The notes beneath the pieces are model-generated. The model saw only the letters and a program-made list of their open reading frames with translations, was not told the origin of the DNA and did no database searches. DNA of 64,000 nt from Guadua angustifolia (taxonomy: Eukaryota > Streptophyta > Magnoliopsida > Poales > Poaceae): NCBI GenBank assembly GCA_036346375.1, contig JAYEVE010000690.1, positions 31,710-95,709 of the forward strand, written 5' to 3'. The position numbers were made by a program, and so were the translations under genes. Shown here piece after piece: positions 1 to 13,008 of the stretch (its first letter is position 1; each line of letters opens with the position of its first letter).

Positions 1-1030
1 GAACTGATCAAGAATATGTATTTTTGGGAATTTTTAGGATTTTTCCAGAATTTTTGGAATTTTTTTCTGAATTTTTAATTAATTTTCAGATTTATTTCGA
101 AATCACAACCCGAAAAATAATTAAAAATAAAAATCAAATTCGGGGTGGGCTGCACAGTGTCACACGACCCAGCAATGTGTGGTCCACGACGCTTAGCCCA
201 CGCTGCCACTGACTCACGGGCGCTGCCAACACGCTACTGGCCAGCCTGATCTGACAAGCGGGAGGCCTAACAGCAGTTCATTGGGGTCAGTACGACCGAG
301 GGGCCCCACGATCTGTCCGAGGAGAGTGAGGATGCGTTGATGGGGTGGGCCCACTGGCCAGAGGGAGGAAAAGGTGGCGGCGGCAATTAGGAGGCAACAG
401 CGCCAGAGTTGGGGAAGAAGAAGGGGAAATGGCCGGAGATGCCACAGGAGAGAGAAAGAAGCAGCAGAGGGGGTAGAGCTCACCAAGGGGAGTTTGGCAT
501 GGCGAAAAACGGGGCTCGGGGGGTTTAAATAGTTGCGTGAGAGGGGAGAGAGAGAGAGGGCGCTGAGAGGCTAACGGCGAGCGACGCGGGGAGGGCTCGA
601 GGCGGCCGAGAGGGGCTCGAAGCGTGCGCGGTGCGAGGCGGAGGTGGTAGGCGGTGACGCGACGGGGTAGGGCAGGCGATGCAGCGACGAGACAATGTCA
701 TGGTGATGGGATGGGTGGCATGACGACCGGAGTCGCAAGGGATGCGAGCGACGCAACAAGAGGCAGGTCGGGGGGCAAACGTGGAGCGGGAGCTGGGCGG
801 GCGCAGGCAGCCGCTGGGAGGATGGGCCGAGGCCGGGAGGTGGCCTACACGCGAGAGGGGAAGGAAGTGGGCCGTGATGGAAAAAAAACCAGAACAGGCT
901 GGGGGAGATGGGAAAATGGACTGGGCCACGGGGGAAAATGGCCGGAGGAGAAAGCGCATTTCCGGATAAGGAAAGCGAAAAAATGGGGAGCATTCCCAAA
1001 ACGGAAAGAAAACAAATAAAATCAAATAAA
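1..1030 (+). repeat. LTR-like remnant, cut by the window edge
   Basis: An AT-rich stretch with runs of the word 'gaattttt' (1-160) is followed by a very GC-rich, purine-biased block (200-1,000) and then another AT-rich 'aaataaaatcaaata' stretch. The Gypsy LTRs elsewhere in this window have the same composition and order, so I read this as the inner part of such an LTR in plus orientation. Neither end is visible. ORFs here are low complexity and match no family I know. The assignment is an inference from composition. Confidence 0.35.
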
Positions 1031-1559
1031 TTCTAGAAAATTCAAATAAAAACCAAATGAAATATTTTGAAGTTTTTTTAGGATGGAAAAGAATTAAGTA
1101 TTTCCCATCTGAAAAAATTTGGCTGTGTTGTATATGTACCAATCTCTCCACCATAGTGTAACACCATGGGACCTCATTGGAAGCTGGGGATCTATGTAAG
1201 TTACAAATCTCATCAATTACTAAATATCTAGAACCTATGATAGGGGATCCATACACGGCTTGGTACACTGATTGTACTAAGGGCATTTTTGGGCATTAGG
1301 GGGAGATACGTACCACATTAAAGAATACCAAGTCCTTAGATCCTTGTAATAAAGAGACCAAACTTGAAGTTCGAAGGATAATAAATCTACAACAAATAAG
1401 CTAATAATCTATCAAATACCTTCACTAATCATAAGGGAGTGAAAACATTTCATATATCTGCAATTTATGCACCTGAAAGAGTGGAAATACCCTAGAAGGA
1501 TATTGAACCCCACTCTTGACCCTCATGATAAAAAGTGGGGCAGGCTCTGTGCACGGGAC
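1031..1559 (+). other. Degenerate Copia polyprotein spacer
   Basis: No intact ORF. Short in-frame pieces around 1,285-1,560 include a Gly-Gly-rich turn followed by a basic tract. They look like the hinge between integrase and reverse transcriptase of the Copia polyprotein whose RT follows directly. Many stops. Weak evidence. Confidence 0.35.
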
Positions 1560-3491
1560 TCAATTCCGCAGAGACATTCATAGAAGTAGAGAACCGAACA
1601 AATGAAAACACTACCCATAACAGTGGAAGAAACTCAACCTGATGTTGAGAAAATCCTGAAGTGAGTCATCTAGGAGATGGTAACATTCTTGAAATGATCC
1701 ATCCTGAAGATGATAACCCCAACATATATTTACGCGCACAATCCAACGTTGGGAAGTCAAAACACCCAGATTCCATCGTTGTGGGAAATCACGAGGAGCT
1801 GAAAGAAATTAATGAAAAGATATCCTTAAAGAGATGTAGAATAATTGTATAAAAAAGACTACAATTGTCGATATATATTTCACCTCTAAAATTATAAAAA
1901 GCTGGATCCAGAATTAAAGTCTATGGTAGAGTGCTAGAAGCGCTTAGATAGGTTTAAATGAAAAGAGGCAATTGAGATAGCGTTCACTTAATAAGAGGAA
2001 TGTTTTTGGTCCCGTTAACCGAACACCCCATAAAGTGTTCTATGTAAGATCAAATGGGTTTTTCACCTGGAAGAGAAATAAAAATATCTAGGTGGTGAGA
2101 TATATAGTGAGGCTTTTCGTACAAGGGTTCACGCAGAGACCCAACATCGATTATGATCAAACATATTCTCCTGTAAAGAGTGGAATAGCATTCCAAAATT
2201 TAATATCAATGGCAGCAAACTTAAAATAATCAATATAGTTTATGGATGTGGTGACTGCACATTTATATGAGTCATTAGATATGAATATTTATATAAGAAT
2301 CCCTGAAGTGGTTACAATTTTTAATCATAATAATCTCAACATGTATAGTGTCAAACTAAAGATCAGATTGTTATACGGATTAAAACAATCGGGGAGAATA
2401 TGGTACAACCGACTTATGAGTTCCTCCTAAAGAAAGGATACTCCAATAACGATGATTTTCTATGTGTGTTTATAAAGAAATCTCAGAATGGATTTTGTAT
2501 CATCTCAGTTTTATATCAATGATCTAAATATCATTGGAACCACAGAGGAGATAAAGGAAGCAAGTGCTTACGTCACGACGGAGTTTGAGATGAAAGATTT
2601 AGGTAAAATCAAATTTTGCTTTGGCTTGCAACTAGAGCATTTCCCAAAAGAAATTTTTGTACGCCAGTCTTCTTACACTAAGAAGGCATTGGAAAGATTT
2701 AATATGGATAAATCTCATCCTTTAAAAACCCGATGGTAGTTAAATCCCTTGAAGTGGATAAATACTCTTTTAGACCAAAGATGGAGAATGAGAAAGTATT
2801 AGGACCTGTAGTCCCATATTTAAGCTCTATTGGAGCACTTATGTATCATGCAAATTGCACAAGACTTGATATTGCATTCGTAGTAAATTTAATAGCAAGA
2901 CACAGTGCAGCCCCAACCAGAAAACATTGGGTTGGTGTCAAGACTTTACTCAGATACCTCCAAGACACTCAAGATCTTGGATTGTTTTTGCAAAAGAACC
3001 AAAACCTAACCATGGTGAGATATACAGATGCTGGCTATCTGTCTGATCCTCACAGTGCCAAATCTCGTTCTGGTTTTGTATTTCTCTGTGGTGGTACAAC
3101 TGTTTCTTGGAGGTCTTGTAAGCTGACCTTGGTAGCTACTTCTACCAACCACTTAGAGATTATAGCTTTATATGAAGCCTCACGTGAATGTGTTTGGCTA
3201 AGACGTGTGGTTAACCATATCCAAAAGTCATGTGGTCTTAACATCGTCGATACCCCCACGATTATCTGTGAAGATAATACTGCATATGTTGTACAAATGC
3301 AAATGGGTTATATGAAAAGTAATATGACAAAGCATATTGCTCCTAAACATTTCTATCCTCACAAACTCTAGAAGAACGGTGCGATAAAGATTTTGCAAAC
3401 TAAGTCTTGTAAAAATCTTGCAGATTTATTCACTAAGTTCTTGCCAAAATCTACATTTCAAAGATGTCTTAATGGCTTTGGAATGAGATGA
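1560..3491 (+). pseudogene. Ty1/copia reverse transcriptase-RNase H, degenerate
   Basis: Remnant of the pol C-terminal half of an LTR retrotransposon, which would copy element RNA to DNA. Pieces in order: the RT start with a 'Y-D-Q-T-Y-S-P-V' type motif near 2,150; the 'MDVVTAHLY' block with 'LLYGLKQSGRIWYNRL' (2,242-2,430); the palm/thumb block with 'NDLNIIGTTEEI' (2,488-2,739), where the usual YVDD is degraded; and RNase H with 'YTDAGYLSD', 'SGFVFLCGGTTVSWRS' and the terminal 'LADLFTKFLP' (2,733-3,491). The natural stop is TGA at 3,489-3,491. Several frameshifts and stops separate the pieces, so it cannot be translated whole. The 'MDVVTAHLY' wording suggests the Ivana/Oryco lineage (inference). 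Confidence 0.88.
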
Positions 3492-3771
3492 TTTAGAGAT
3501 ATGCAGAGTTCAAGGTTAGTAAATCTTTGAACCATGACCCTTATCATGATCCTGAAGATCCTAATATACATCCAGAGGATTATAAGTTGTACTCTTTTTT
3601 CCTTTAGTGAGTTTTCCTAAAGTTTTCTCACATGAAGATTTTTAATAAGGTAGTTAGTGTAACATAATGTGCGAGTGCGATGTACTCTTTTCTCCATCTC
3701 TTTTTCCATTGGGTTTTTGCGTGGTGTTTTTGATGAGACATGCGTGTTACAAGGTATTCGCCCAAGAGGAG
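3492..3771 (+). other. Copia 3' untranslated internal region and polypurine tract
   Basis: Non-coding stretch between the pol stop and the 3' LTR. It ends in the purine-rich 'aagaggag' (about 3,764-3,771), which abuts the putative LTR start TGTTATG and would act as the plus-strand primer. Confidence 0.5.
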
Positions 3772-3856
3772 TGTTATGATATAGATTGATTAGAGTCCAT
3801 ATTCGGTTGGACTCTATCTCTATGTGGGCGAATCTGAATCTATCTCTTGCTCCCTT
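3772..3856 (+). repeat. Copia 3' LTR, first part
   Basis: Begins TGTTATGATATAG right after a polypurine-like tract and breaks off exactly where a solo LTR (TGTAACATCC) has inserted. The last five bases, CCCTT, are the left target duplication. The LTR resumes at 24,860. Confidence 0.6.
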
Positions 3857-4784
3857 TGTAACATCCCGAATCTGGTGAAAATAAAAATACAAATGTTTGA
3901 ATTAATCTCTGAGTTTCATCAAAATTTGTTTCCTTTCTTGAATATATGGATTTTATTGGTTTTGCCAAAAAGGCATTTTAAGTAACTCAAAATTTGTTAT
4001 AAAAATTTCAAACCCAAACTCTCCATCTACAACAAACTTTGGAACAGATTTATTGAAACCCTAAATGCTCTTAGTTTAGCCTCTAGAATTTTTTATAAGA
4101 ACCCTAATTCATTTATTAAGAAATTTAAAATAAGCAGAGAGTCTGCCAGAACTTGTGTCAGAATTAAATAAAAATAATTATGCAATATCTTGACCTGTAA
4201 ATTTTAAGTATCACCCTCAATACCCCAGAATCACTCAGTAAAAATATTAGAATATTTCAATGTCATTTTTTACCTCTATAAAATCAAAATTAGAAAGACC
4301 AATAATCAGTCCATCAGTTAGTCAGAATTTTATAAAATTCTTCGAGTCAGATATTAAGCTGAAAATTTTATGGTAGATCCATTAGCTCTTTTCAGTCGAA
4401 ACCTCACTGAGGCAGGACTTCAGCAGCTTCACAACAGCTGTGCTGCCCTTCCCTACCAATCCCCTGCCGTGACAAGCCGGTAGCGAGAATTCTTCCACCA
4501 CAGCAAGGTCTTCTCGCCCAGAACTTGTGCCACCAGCCGACCGCTGCCCTCACCTGTGCACGTCACACCATGCTGTCACCTCGGTCAACTCCTGTGTGCA
4601 CGCCATTTTGCCAAGTTCCCAGACACCGTGCCCATGCCGCTCTGCCATTGAATTCTGTCCCATCTCCGCTGCTCCGCTGACTTCGCGTGTGTACACGGTC
4701 TCTGCAGAGACAAAGCCGGCTGCGCCCATTCCTCCCTGCCGCTAGCTTGCCCCCACGCCAGTCTCTAAGCTCTTCTTTCTTCAG

Positions 4785-4792
4785 CTATAAAT
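4785..4792 (+). promoter_or_regulatory. TATA box of the solo LTR
   Basis: 'TATAAATT' sits at the end of a GC-rich block and about 70 bp upstream of a leader-like stretch, in the expected place for the LTR promoter. No direct evidence of activity. Confidence 0.5.
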
Positions 4793-5505
4793 TCAGTGCC
4801 ACAGCCCACCTCGCCCTTCGCTTGTGCCCGGGTTTCTTTTCCCCTATACGTGAGTCCTAGCCCCGCTTCGTCGAGCCGCCATTGCTGGTGAGTAACCAAT
4901 TGGGGGCACGTTCCAATTCAGTCACCTCGGTGAACCAGTCTCCCCAATTCAGTGTTAATCACACCATCCTAACTCCGTGAACACATCCCTGTCTTGATTT
5001 CAGCCAAGCTCGCCCAGCGTTTCACCGCATAGTCTCGCTTCGTCCTCGGCTCCAGCACACGGTGGCAAGATGCTCCAACCAACCTCCAGCGAAGGCAAGC
5101 TCTAAACGGGTTACTCATGGTGTCGTGATACTTATTCCCCACTTTCTTTAGCCTGAGCTCACCGTCTCCTCCCTCACAGCAGTCCAGACCCTCCGCCACC
5201 ACACCTCACCAATCTCCGCCAACCCACTTCTCTGGTTCGCCATCGTCCCCTCTTGCCCATCCCGCCGCCATCCAAGGGAGATCGCCAACAAGCCGCTGCT
5301 GGTGAGCTCCTTCGTGACTCCCCTATCTCAATGAGGCCGACGAGTGGACCCCACTAGTCAGTGCCTCCGCGAACCCTCTTTGACCGACTGGGCCCGCACG
5401 TCAGTGTCTCTCTCTCACCCACGCGGAGAGGCTGACGGTTGGGCTCCGGGCTGACCTCCACCAAGCAAGATGTGTCATCAAGATCAGGTGCTCCAATTGT
5501 CGGTG

Positions 5506-7173
5506 TGAAGGATCGAGATGGCGAACAAAGGGGGGTGAATGGTCGCAAATAAAAAATTTTCCCCAAAATACTCCAACTAATACCTCGAAAGGATCACGCA
5601 AAGGAAATCATGAAAAACCCGAACAACTAGACAACTGTGTACCCCTAGCTTGCATGGATGAGTACCATAGAATATGTAGGGATTTTTGAGTTACAATCCT
5701 GGTTGTCTAGTGTCCAAAATAAAAGGGAATCAATTCAACTCTTGCTTTTAGAAAGGAGATCAATTCAAATCACAAAAGTCACTTTCAGAAAAGCAAAAGC
5801 AGAATTTCTAGAGACCGTCCTGAATTAGAACATGTGGTTGGTGGGTTTCTGGTACTCAAGAAATTTTGAGAATTTTTTTATGTATGAGAAAATGAGTTGT
5901 GAAGAACTATACCAAATTCCAACTCAAAAATCCTTACATAAAAATCAGTAAAAATCAAAGAACATAGACAGTTAGGAACTTCAAGCAGAAGGTTTGGGGC
6001 TCGGTTTTCACTTCATGGCGCCCAAACTGTGCAACCAGTGGACTCCAAAATTTTTCCACTGATGGATATGAGAGTCTTACACAATCTCCAACAAGAATTG
6101 ATGAAAAAGAATTTTTCTATATGTTTCTAAAAATCAAACACTAACTACTGCGTGAAGAACAAGTTCTGGACAAAGTTGCAACTTAATAGAAAAGATGATC
6201 TCTATTCTATCCTAGAGTTCAAAAGAGATGTAAAACTATATGAACACACTCAAAACATCCAAGATCAGCATTTAGAAGGAGGGGAGGCAAATCCAAATTG
6301 CAAGAAAGTAAATTACGAGAAAGTAACTTGTAGGAATTTAAATGTTGAATTTAAGACACAAAGTAAGTGCGTAATGTAAATTCAAGCATGAATGAAAAAG
6401 ATTTGCATTTCTGGAAGGAGGAGGTTTACAAAGCCTCACAACAAGGTGGGCAAAGCTCACATAAGCTCAAAAACCTCTACAACCTTTAAAGAGAGGAGGC
6501 TACCCCTCCACCCCAATTTATACTACTCTTGGGCCATCTACCACCCTTGGATGCAGCCCTCAACCCTAGAGAATTCATCTAAGGGCTAGGATTTGCCCAC
6601 TCACACAGCTATGCAAGGGCTAACCCAAAACCCACACACATAACGGGTTTTCTTGCATGGATTTCAAAGTATACTATCTAGACTCGCTAACCTATCAACT
6701 AGACCGCAATCCGACAGCCATCCTTGATGCACGCGGTGTCTAGATAGCATCTCCTCCTTTCCTTGTCTTCTTGGCTTGCCCAGACTCCGTCTCCGATCAT
6801 CTTCCGGTGATCTCCCGACCGTCTGGACCTCCGACGCTCCTCGCCTAGTCCCGGTCATCCTCCGCCTCACCGTGACCTAGCACCGTCGCCCTGCAACCAT
6901 CAAAGACAAGGAAAACCTTTCCCATAGCAATGCCCACAAATATATTCAATGGCCATCACAAAATCCGTAGCATCGGATTGCCTAAGACCAAAAAACACAC
7001 CTCTCACATCAAGACTAGGGTCCGTAATATCGCCCGCCAGTAGCACGGAAAGACAACCACGACTCAAATTGCTTCAAATCCAATTCAAATCAAACTCAAT
7101 TCCAAAGTAAACCAAGCTCAAATCCAGTCAATTACTCATCACAAACATGGATAGACCTCCACATGGTCCTTCA
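5506..7173 (-). repeat. Sirevirus 3' LTR (left copy)
   Basis: Near-identical over long stretches to 20,902-22,364, with terminal inverted TGAAGGAYC/GRTCCTTCA. Contains no gene. A segment around 5,840-6,110 has no counterpart in the other copy and explains the length difference. Confidence 0.9.
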
Positions 7174-7183
7174 ATCTCCCCCT
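7174..7183 (-). promoter_or_regulatory. Polypurine tract of the Sirevirus
   Basis: Read on the minus strand this is AAGGGGGAGAT directly next to the LTR, the plus-strand priming site. It fixes element orientation together with the primer binding site at 20,887. Confidence 0.8.
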
Positions 7184-7945
7184 TGATGAGTATATTGACA
7201 AACACATGAAAAGGCATAAGTTTTGAGTTTGAATAAGAGAAGAAGAAAGCAATTTGACTGCAAAGCCAAACTTGATCAAAGAAATAGAAATCAAGAACAT
7301 GACCAAGTTGGCAACTAGAAATACTTATGATCTATGAAAGATAGCAAAGATTAACAATGATCATAAAAATTAAGATGAATCAAGATGAAAAATGATGCTT
7401 TTCTACAATTTCTCCCCCTTTTGGTAATATAGGCATCAAGATGGTATTTTCTTTTCTCCCCCTTTTTTTTGCTTTTATGCAGCCTAAGGGAGTTTTGAAG
7501 ATTATCCAAGTGACCAACAAGACAAGTTATGACACCAAGCTAAGTTATGGCAAAAATAGAATAAGCTAAGGTATGTCCAAGTGCAAATAAACATTTTGCT
7601 AGCAAGATTTAATTGAAACCATGTCATTTTTAGCAAGAATAAACATGAGAAACACTTGTCATTAGTTTCAAAACTAGAAGCAAAGCCATTCAAAGGATCA
7701 AATGAAAAACCTAGAGTTCAACCTACTCAACACTTTGGGGAATCTAGAAGTTCATACAAAATCCTTCGAGCTTATTTTTTCATTGTATGCAAATTTTTCT
7801 TTGAATCTTTGAAAGACATAGCGGGGTGCAAATGTTTGACATTATTTGCATTCTTTACCCACATATATTTTTTTTATATTTGCATTTTTACAGAAATTGA
7901 CTCAAACCATGTTCGATCATCTAAAGAGGGACTCTTAAGAGAATG
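7184..7945 (-). other. Sirevirus 3' internal non-coding region
   Basis: AT-rich, with pyrimidine runs such as 'tttctccccctttt' near 7,410-7,470. No coding sequence is recognised on either strand; ORFs at 7,502-7,946 show no family motif. Confidence 0.5.
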
Positions 7946-9452
7946 ATCTTGGTAATTTATTTTAATTATTTTTATACAGAAAATTGGGATTTATGACGTC
8001 AGCTTGACCTAATGATGACGTCAGCACCGAAACAAATTTCAGCCAAAATATTTTTATATTAAAAAATATTTATGACGTCAGCATGACACATGGCCCAATC
8101 AAGACACGACACGGTTAACCGAATCCCAAATCAATCTCATTCATCCGATTCAAAATGAACGGCTGAGATTGATGCGACGATTCGACTCAGGTCTAACTCG
8201 GAGACAACACATGGCTTCTTTGCTACCGTTGGATCCCGATTGAACGGCTAGGATTAATCTGATGACGTCGACAACGACCGGCGGTTTGACTCCTCGGTCT
8301 ACACACGACACGCGGCAGCACGGAGCTGGTCCAGCACGCGGCGCGATATCGACCGTTCGGTTTGAAACCGACGGTCCTGATCTAATCACCCGACTATGCA
8401 CGCAACGACACATGGCGCATCCTACGCAATCAACATGAATGATACGGTTACGCTAACGCCGTCCATGGCGAGATCAGAACCATGTGATCGAAATCCAACG
8501 GCCAAGGTTTGAAGATGAAACTCACTGTGGTGGCGACGACGTGGTGAAATCTAGTGCGTTGAGTGGCGATCGGACGGCTGATGGAGTTCGAAGTAGTGGC
8601 GATGGCACGGCGGCGCAAGTCCACCGGAGAGGAGGAAGATGACTACAGCGACGGCGTTCTGGGGTAGCTCCAGCGACACGGTTTGATGCAACGGATGCGT
8701 CTCACTACAAGCAACACGATGGTGACCTCAAACACGGCGGAGACTAACCGGAGACGGCGCAAGAGCGGTGGGAAACACCACGAAACTACGGCGAGCTCGT
8801 GCGACGGCTACGGTGAGTTTCGGGAGATGAGAAATGGTGCAAATGATGCGGAAGGGAGTGCTCTACACGGTGCGCTAGGTAATGAAGACGGGGAGTAAGC
8901 ACGGCGGCGTTAATGGCGTGTGAAATCTTCGGCCATAACGCGCGGCGGCGGCGTTACCTAAAACGGTCGGCAAGGCGACGTGGCTCGATCTCCACCATGC
9001 ACGTGGCAATGAATCAACGGTCATCGAGAAGCAAGTTAACGGAGCCACCAGATCGTCCGATTCAAATCGAATCGACCACCTAATTACGATTTATTAGGTT
9101 CCGCTGGTCAGCCAACAAGGCGATAGTAATGTGCTCAAATTTAACATCGTTCACACGGTTTTATTCAATTTTTCCAATAAAAATAATTCTAGAAATTCCA
9201 TTAAATCATTTGAGGCATTTAAAATAGCAGAAAAATTCTAGAAAAATTCCAGAAAATATTTTGGAACATTTTGGACTCAAGTAAAATAATTTCATTATAT
9301 TTTGCAAGAGCATATTCATTATTTAATTAATTTCCAAAGAAAGGTTAAATTCCAGAAATTCCAATTAAATCCAAATAAATTCCAAAAATTCTCAAAAATT
9401 CAAAATAACTTATTAAATTCAAAATAGACCAAATTTTGAGATGTTACAACAC
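7946..9452 (-). repeat. Gypsy LTR fragment inserted in the Sirevirus
   Basis: Ends in 'gagatgttaca', the reverse of a TGTAACATCTC LTR start, preceded by AT-rich 'aaattccag' repeats (9,160-9,430) and a GC-rich block rich in 'gacgtca' (7,990-8,980). The same order is seen in the LTR ending near 49,925: AT tail, GC block, then 'tttatttttatacagaaat'. I infer a truncated, minus-oriented copy of that family. The left boundary is estimated and no target duplication was found. Confidence 0.6.
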
Positions 9453-9733
9453 GCACACCTCGCCACCCCGGGGCTCAACACTTGCTAGATTTATAAGACT
9501 ATGAGGAAACTCAACATAGAGAGAAGAGAATACAACTAATTAAGCATGATAGCAACTTAAAACACAAGATGAGAGGTCCATGCAAAAGCTTGCCAGAAGT
9601 CTAAGTGATGTGAACTCATAACTCTAAGAAATAAAACACATAAGCACCCAGAGCAAAACAAAAGAAACGAAAAACTGAAATGAAATAAAATATAATATGT
9701 AATATACAGATCAGCTCCCTCTCACAAAAGGCC

Positions 9734-12450
9734 TTAAGGGCACACGAGTCCAAACTCACTCCTCAAGGTAACAAACCTAGAGCTATCCAAAGGCTTGGTA
9801 AAGATATCGCCCAACCGGTGGTCACTTCACTAATCAAGCACTATATCTCCTTTCTCCACATGGTCTCTAAAGAAGTGATATCTAACATCAATGTGCTTGG
9901 TCCGGAGTGTCTGACCGGTTTTTGGCAATGCAAATAGCGAAGTGTTATCACGTAAAAGTGGAACACTCTCTATCTCTAACCCAAAGTCCCGCATGGTCGA
10001 TCTCATCCAGAGCACTGCCAAAGAATTGATCGGCAGAATATACTCGCCTCAACGGTGGATCGGCGACTCGGATCGCTTTAGATGACCAAGAAACAAGAGA
10101 AGTGCCAATGAATTGGCAAGTGCCAAGTACTCTTCCTATCTATCCTACACCAAGAAAGTCAAGATTTTAATAGGTTCTAAGGGATAGACAAGAGGAAGAA
10201 GAGTACCAGATACCATAATCAATGTTAACTCAAGGTACTCAAGATGCGCTTTCATCGCGCATGGCGAGAGACGCGAGGAGAAGCCTAAAAGCGAGCACAT
10301 ATATACACGCAAAGTGTATGTCCTACGAAGATCGAGATATAAGAGAGAGCCAATCATACTCCGGAACTCCTTCTGATCATCAGGCTCACCATCCTCATCT
10401 GCTCGAGGATAACAAGCAGGCCGAGGACTCATCACACAGCTTCTCATCGATATATCAAACCACCTCAAGAGGTCCCAAGTGTACTTACCTTGGTGCAGAA
10501 AGTACCTCCCGAGTCCGCTTGATTTGAAGCCGAGAAAGTAGCTCAACTCGCCCATCATACTCATCTCAAACTCTGTGCTCATCACCTCAGAAAAATGAGA
10601 CACAAGAGACTGAGACGAGCCACCAAAGATAATATCGTCCACATAAATCTGGATGAGAAGGAAATGAGAATCCTGGTGTCTGATGGAAAGAGTTTTGTCT
10701 ACTATACCCATTTTTAAACCATGACTGAGAAGATAGGACTTAAGCCTATCATACCAAGCTCTAGGGGCCTGCTTAAGTCCATACAAGGCTTTGGAAAGCT
10801 TATAGACATGGTTCGGGTATTTGGGGTTCTCAAATCCTAGAGGTTGCTTGACATACACCTCTTCCTCAATGAAGTCATTGAGAAATGCACTCTTGACATC
10901 CATTTGATAGAGCTTAAAGCCTTGGGATGCAGAGAATGCAAGCAGATTCTAATCGCTCTAGTCTAGCTACAGGGCAAAGGTCTCTCAAAGTCAAGACCTC
11001 AACCCGAAGTGAAGCCCCTGGCAACTAGCCTAGCCTTGTTGCGAATGACAACCCCGTCCTCACTCTGCTTGTTTTTGAACACCCACTTGGTCCCAATGAC
11101 ATTATGACCAGATGGGGGCTCTACAAGCTGCCAGACTTTATTTCTCTCAAAGTTTTTCAGTTCCTCATGCATAGCATTAATTCATGATTCATCAGATAAT
11201 GCATGAGTAACATCCTTTGGCTTAAAAGAGGCAACAAAGGCAGAGTGAAGACAGAAAGAAGATAAGCCTGATTTTGAGCGCATAACACACTCAAATAGAT
11301 CACCAATGATCTACTCAAGTGGATGAGAACGCTGAATGCGACGAGGAGGACTAGAAGTAGAAGTGGCCTCTACCTCTTAAGCAGAAGAGGAAGGAACAGA
11401 ACCACTCGCTGAAGGGGAATCTAAAGGCAAAGGCTGATCTCCCTAAGGTGCAAAAATAGAAACAGGAGGCACCTCAGCTGTAGAGGGGACTGTATCAGGT
11501 GGAACACCATCATCTCTATCATCCTTATTTTCTACAAAGATGGTCTCAAAGGGATAAGAGGAGCCTGAAATATCAGGTCTAGCTCCTAGGCTAGCATCAC
11601 CAAAGGTCACGTCACATGTCTCTATGATCCTATTCGCATCACAACTCCAGACCCTATAACTACGAGAAGAAGTCGAGTAACCCATAAAAATACCATCAGA
11701 AGAACGAGACTCAAACTTATCTAGGTTACCAGAATAAAAGATAAATCACTTGCAACCAAAAACGCGAAAATGAGAAACACTGGGCTTTCGCCCATACCTC
11801 AACTCATAAGAAGTGCGATGCAAATGTACTCTCAAGAAAACGCAATTGGAAACATGACAAGCAATAGCTATAACCTCAGCCCAAAACTTCCTAGGAGTAT
11901 CAGACTATCTAGCATCGCCCCGCCATCTCAACCAAGGTCCTCGTTTTCTTTTCTACTACGCCATTTTGCCGAGGGGCGAGGAGAAGAGAAACGATGCTCT
12001 AAACCGCACTCCACACGTAAACTCTCATAGTAGGAATTCTTGAACTCAAGGACATTATCATCACAGATAGCTCGTAATGCACCCGGGAGCTCAATAGACA
12101 ACCTACTAACAAATCCTCAAGTGAGAAAAAGTCTCATCCTTCTAGGCTATGAAAATACCCAAGAATACCTCAAAAATCATCAACAATGACAAGGACATAC
12201 CACTTCCCTCCGCCGACCGCACTCTAGCCGACCAACAAGATTCATATGTAAAAGCTGTCCCGGTGCATCACCATCACTACAAAGGATCGGAGGATGAGAA
12301 GCAAGAACCATCTTGCCATGCCATAGGGAGAGCAAACTAAGTCTTTGACTATCTTGAGTTTGGGCAAACCACGAATAAGATCATGGTTGCTAACTCGATC
12401 AAATGATCAAAGACAATGTGACCAAGTCTCCTATACCGTATGAGAGATCA
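9734..12450 (-). pseudogene. Sirevirus pol: pre-integrase, integrase, RT, RNase H
   Basis: Broken polyprotein of the Copia element. Minus-strand order: a GAG-pre-integrase zinc region with 'NHDLIRGLPKL' and 'CSPCRHGKM' (about 12,400-12,260); the integrase C-terminal 'MGYSTSSRSYRVW' block (11,685-11,443); reverse transcriptase with 'MDVKSAFLN', 'YGLKQAPRAWYDRL' and an intact 'YVDDIIFG' catalytic box (10,903-10,145); and RNase H with 'LRDNTSLFALPK' and 'KHIDVRYHFFRDHV' (10,021-9,830), ending 'DIFTKPLD' and a TAA at 9,736-9,734. Frame changes and stops lie between all blocks, so no full-length protein is possible. The N-terminal side is cut off from protease by the hAT insertion. Confidence 0.9.
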
Positions 12451-13008
12451 CGGACTCGAAGCAATCAAACACCAAGAGAGTCTCTAGAAGAAACAGTAAA
12501 AATCAGACGAAGACTCTCCCAAATCTAGAAATCCCAAGAACTAACTCTCCGATGAATCAAGGATTCTACAAGCATTACTCTTAAAGCTTACCTCAAAAGA
12601 GTCATCGATAAGTCGAGAAACAGTAAAGCAAATTATATTGCGCTTACTCACTAAGGCAACGCCCTAAGAATAAAATTTTCATTAATGCAGACGGCACCTT
12701 TAGCAATGACTCTACTACAAGAAGCATCCCAAAAGTGATCAACTCATCACTAGGGTTGCAATCGGATCGATTTTTGTCGATCGAATCAATCGAATCGGAT
12801 GGAGTTCGGATCGGATTCGATATTTTTTCGGATACTTTTCGGATTCGGATTCGGTTTGGATATTTTTGTTGGATTCGGATTCGGATTCGGAGAGCACTAT
12901 CCGTCGGATCGGATATTCCGAGAAAATTTTCGGATATATCCGAATTAGTAGTCTCGATATCCAAATAGTAGACCCCGCTCAATAACCCTAGCTCGCTCCA
13001 CTCTTCTC

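Noticed and set aside
525..1286. Minus-strand open frame of 253 codons
   Set aside because: Pro/Ser/Arg/Ala-rich text from a GC-rich LTR-like block running into AT-rich Phe/Ile text; no domain and crosses two repeat units.
8683..8898. Short Thr/Arg/Asn-rich frame as a small gene
   Set aside because: No homology cue, and within an LTR fragment.
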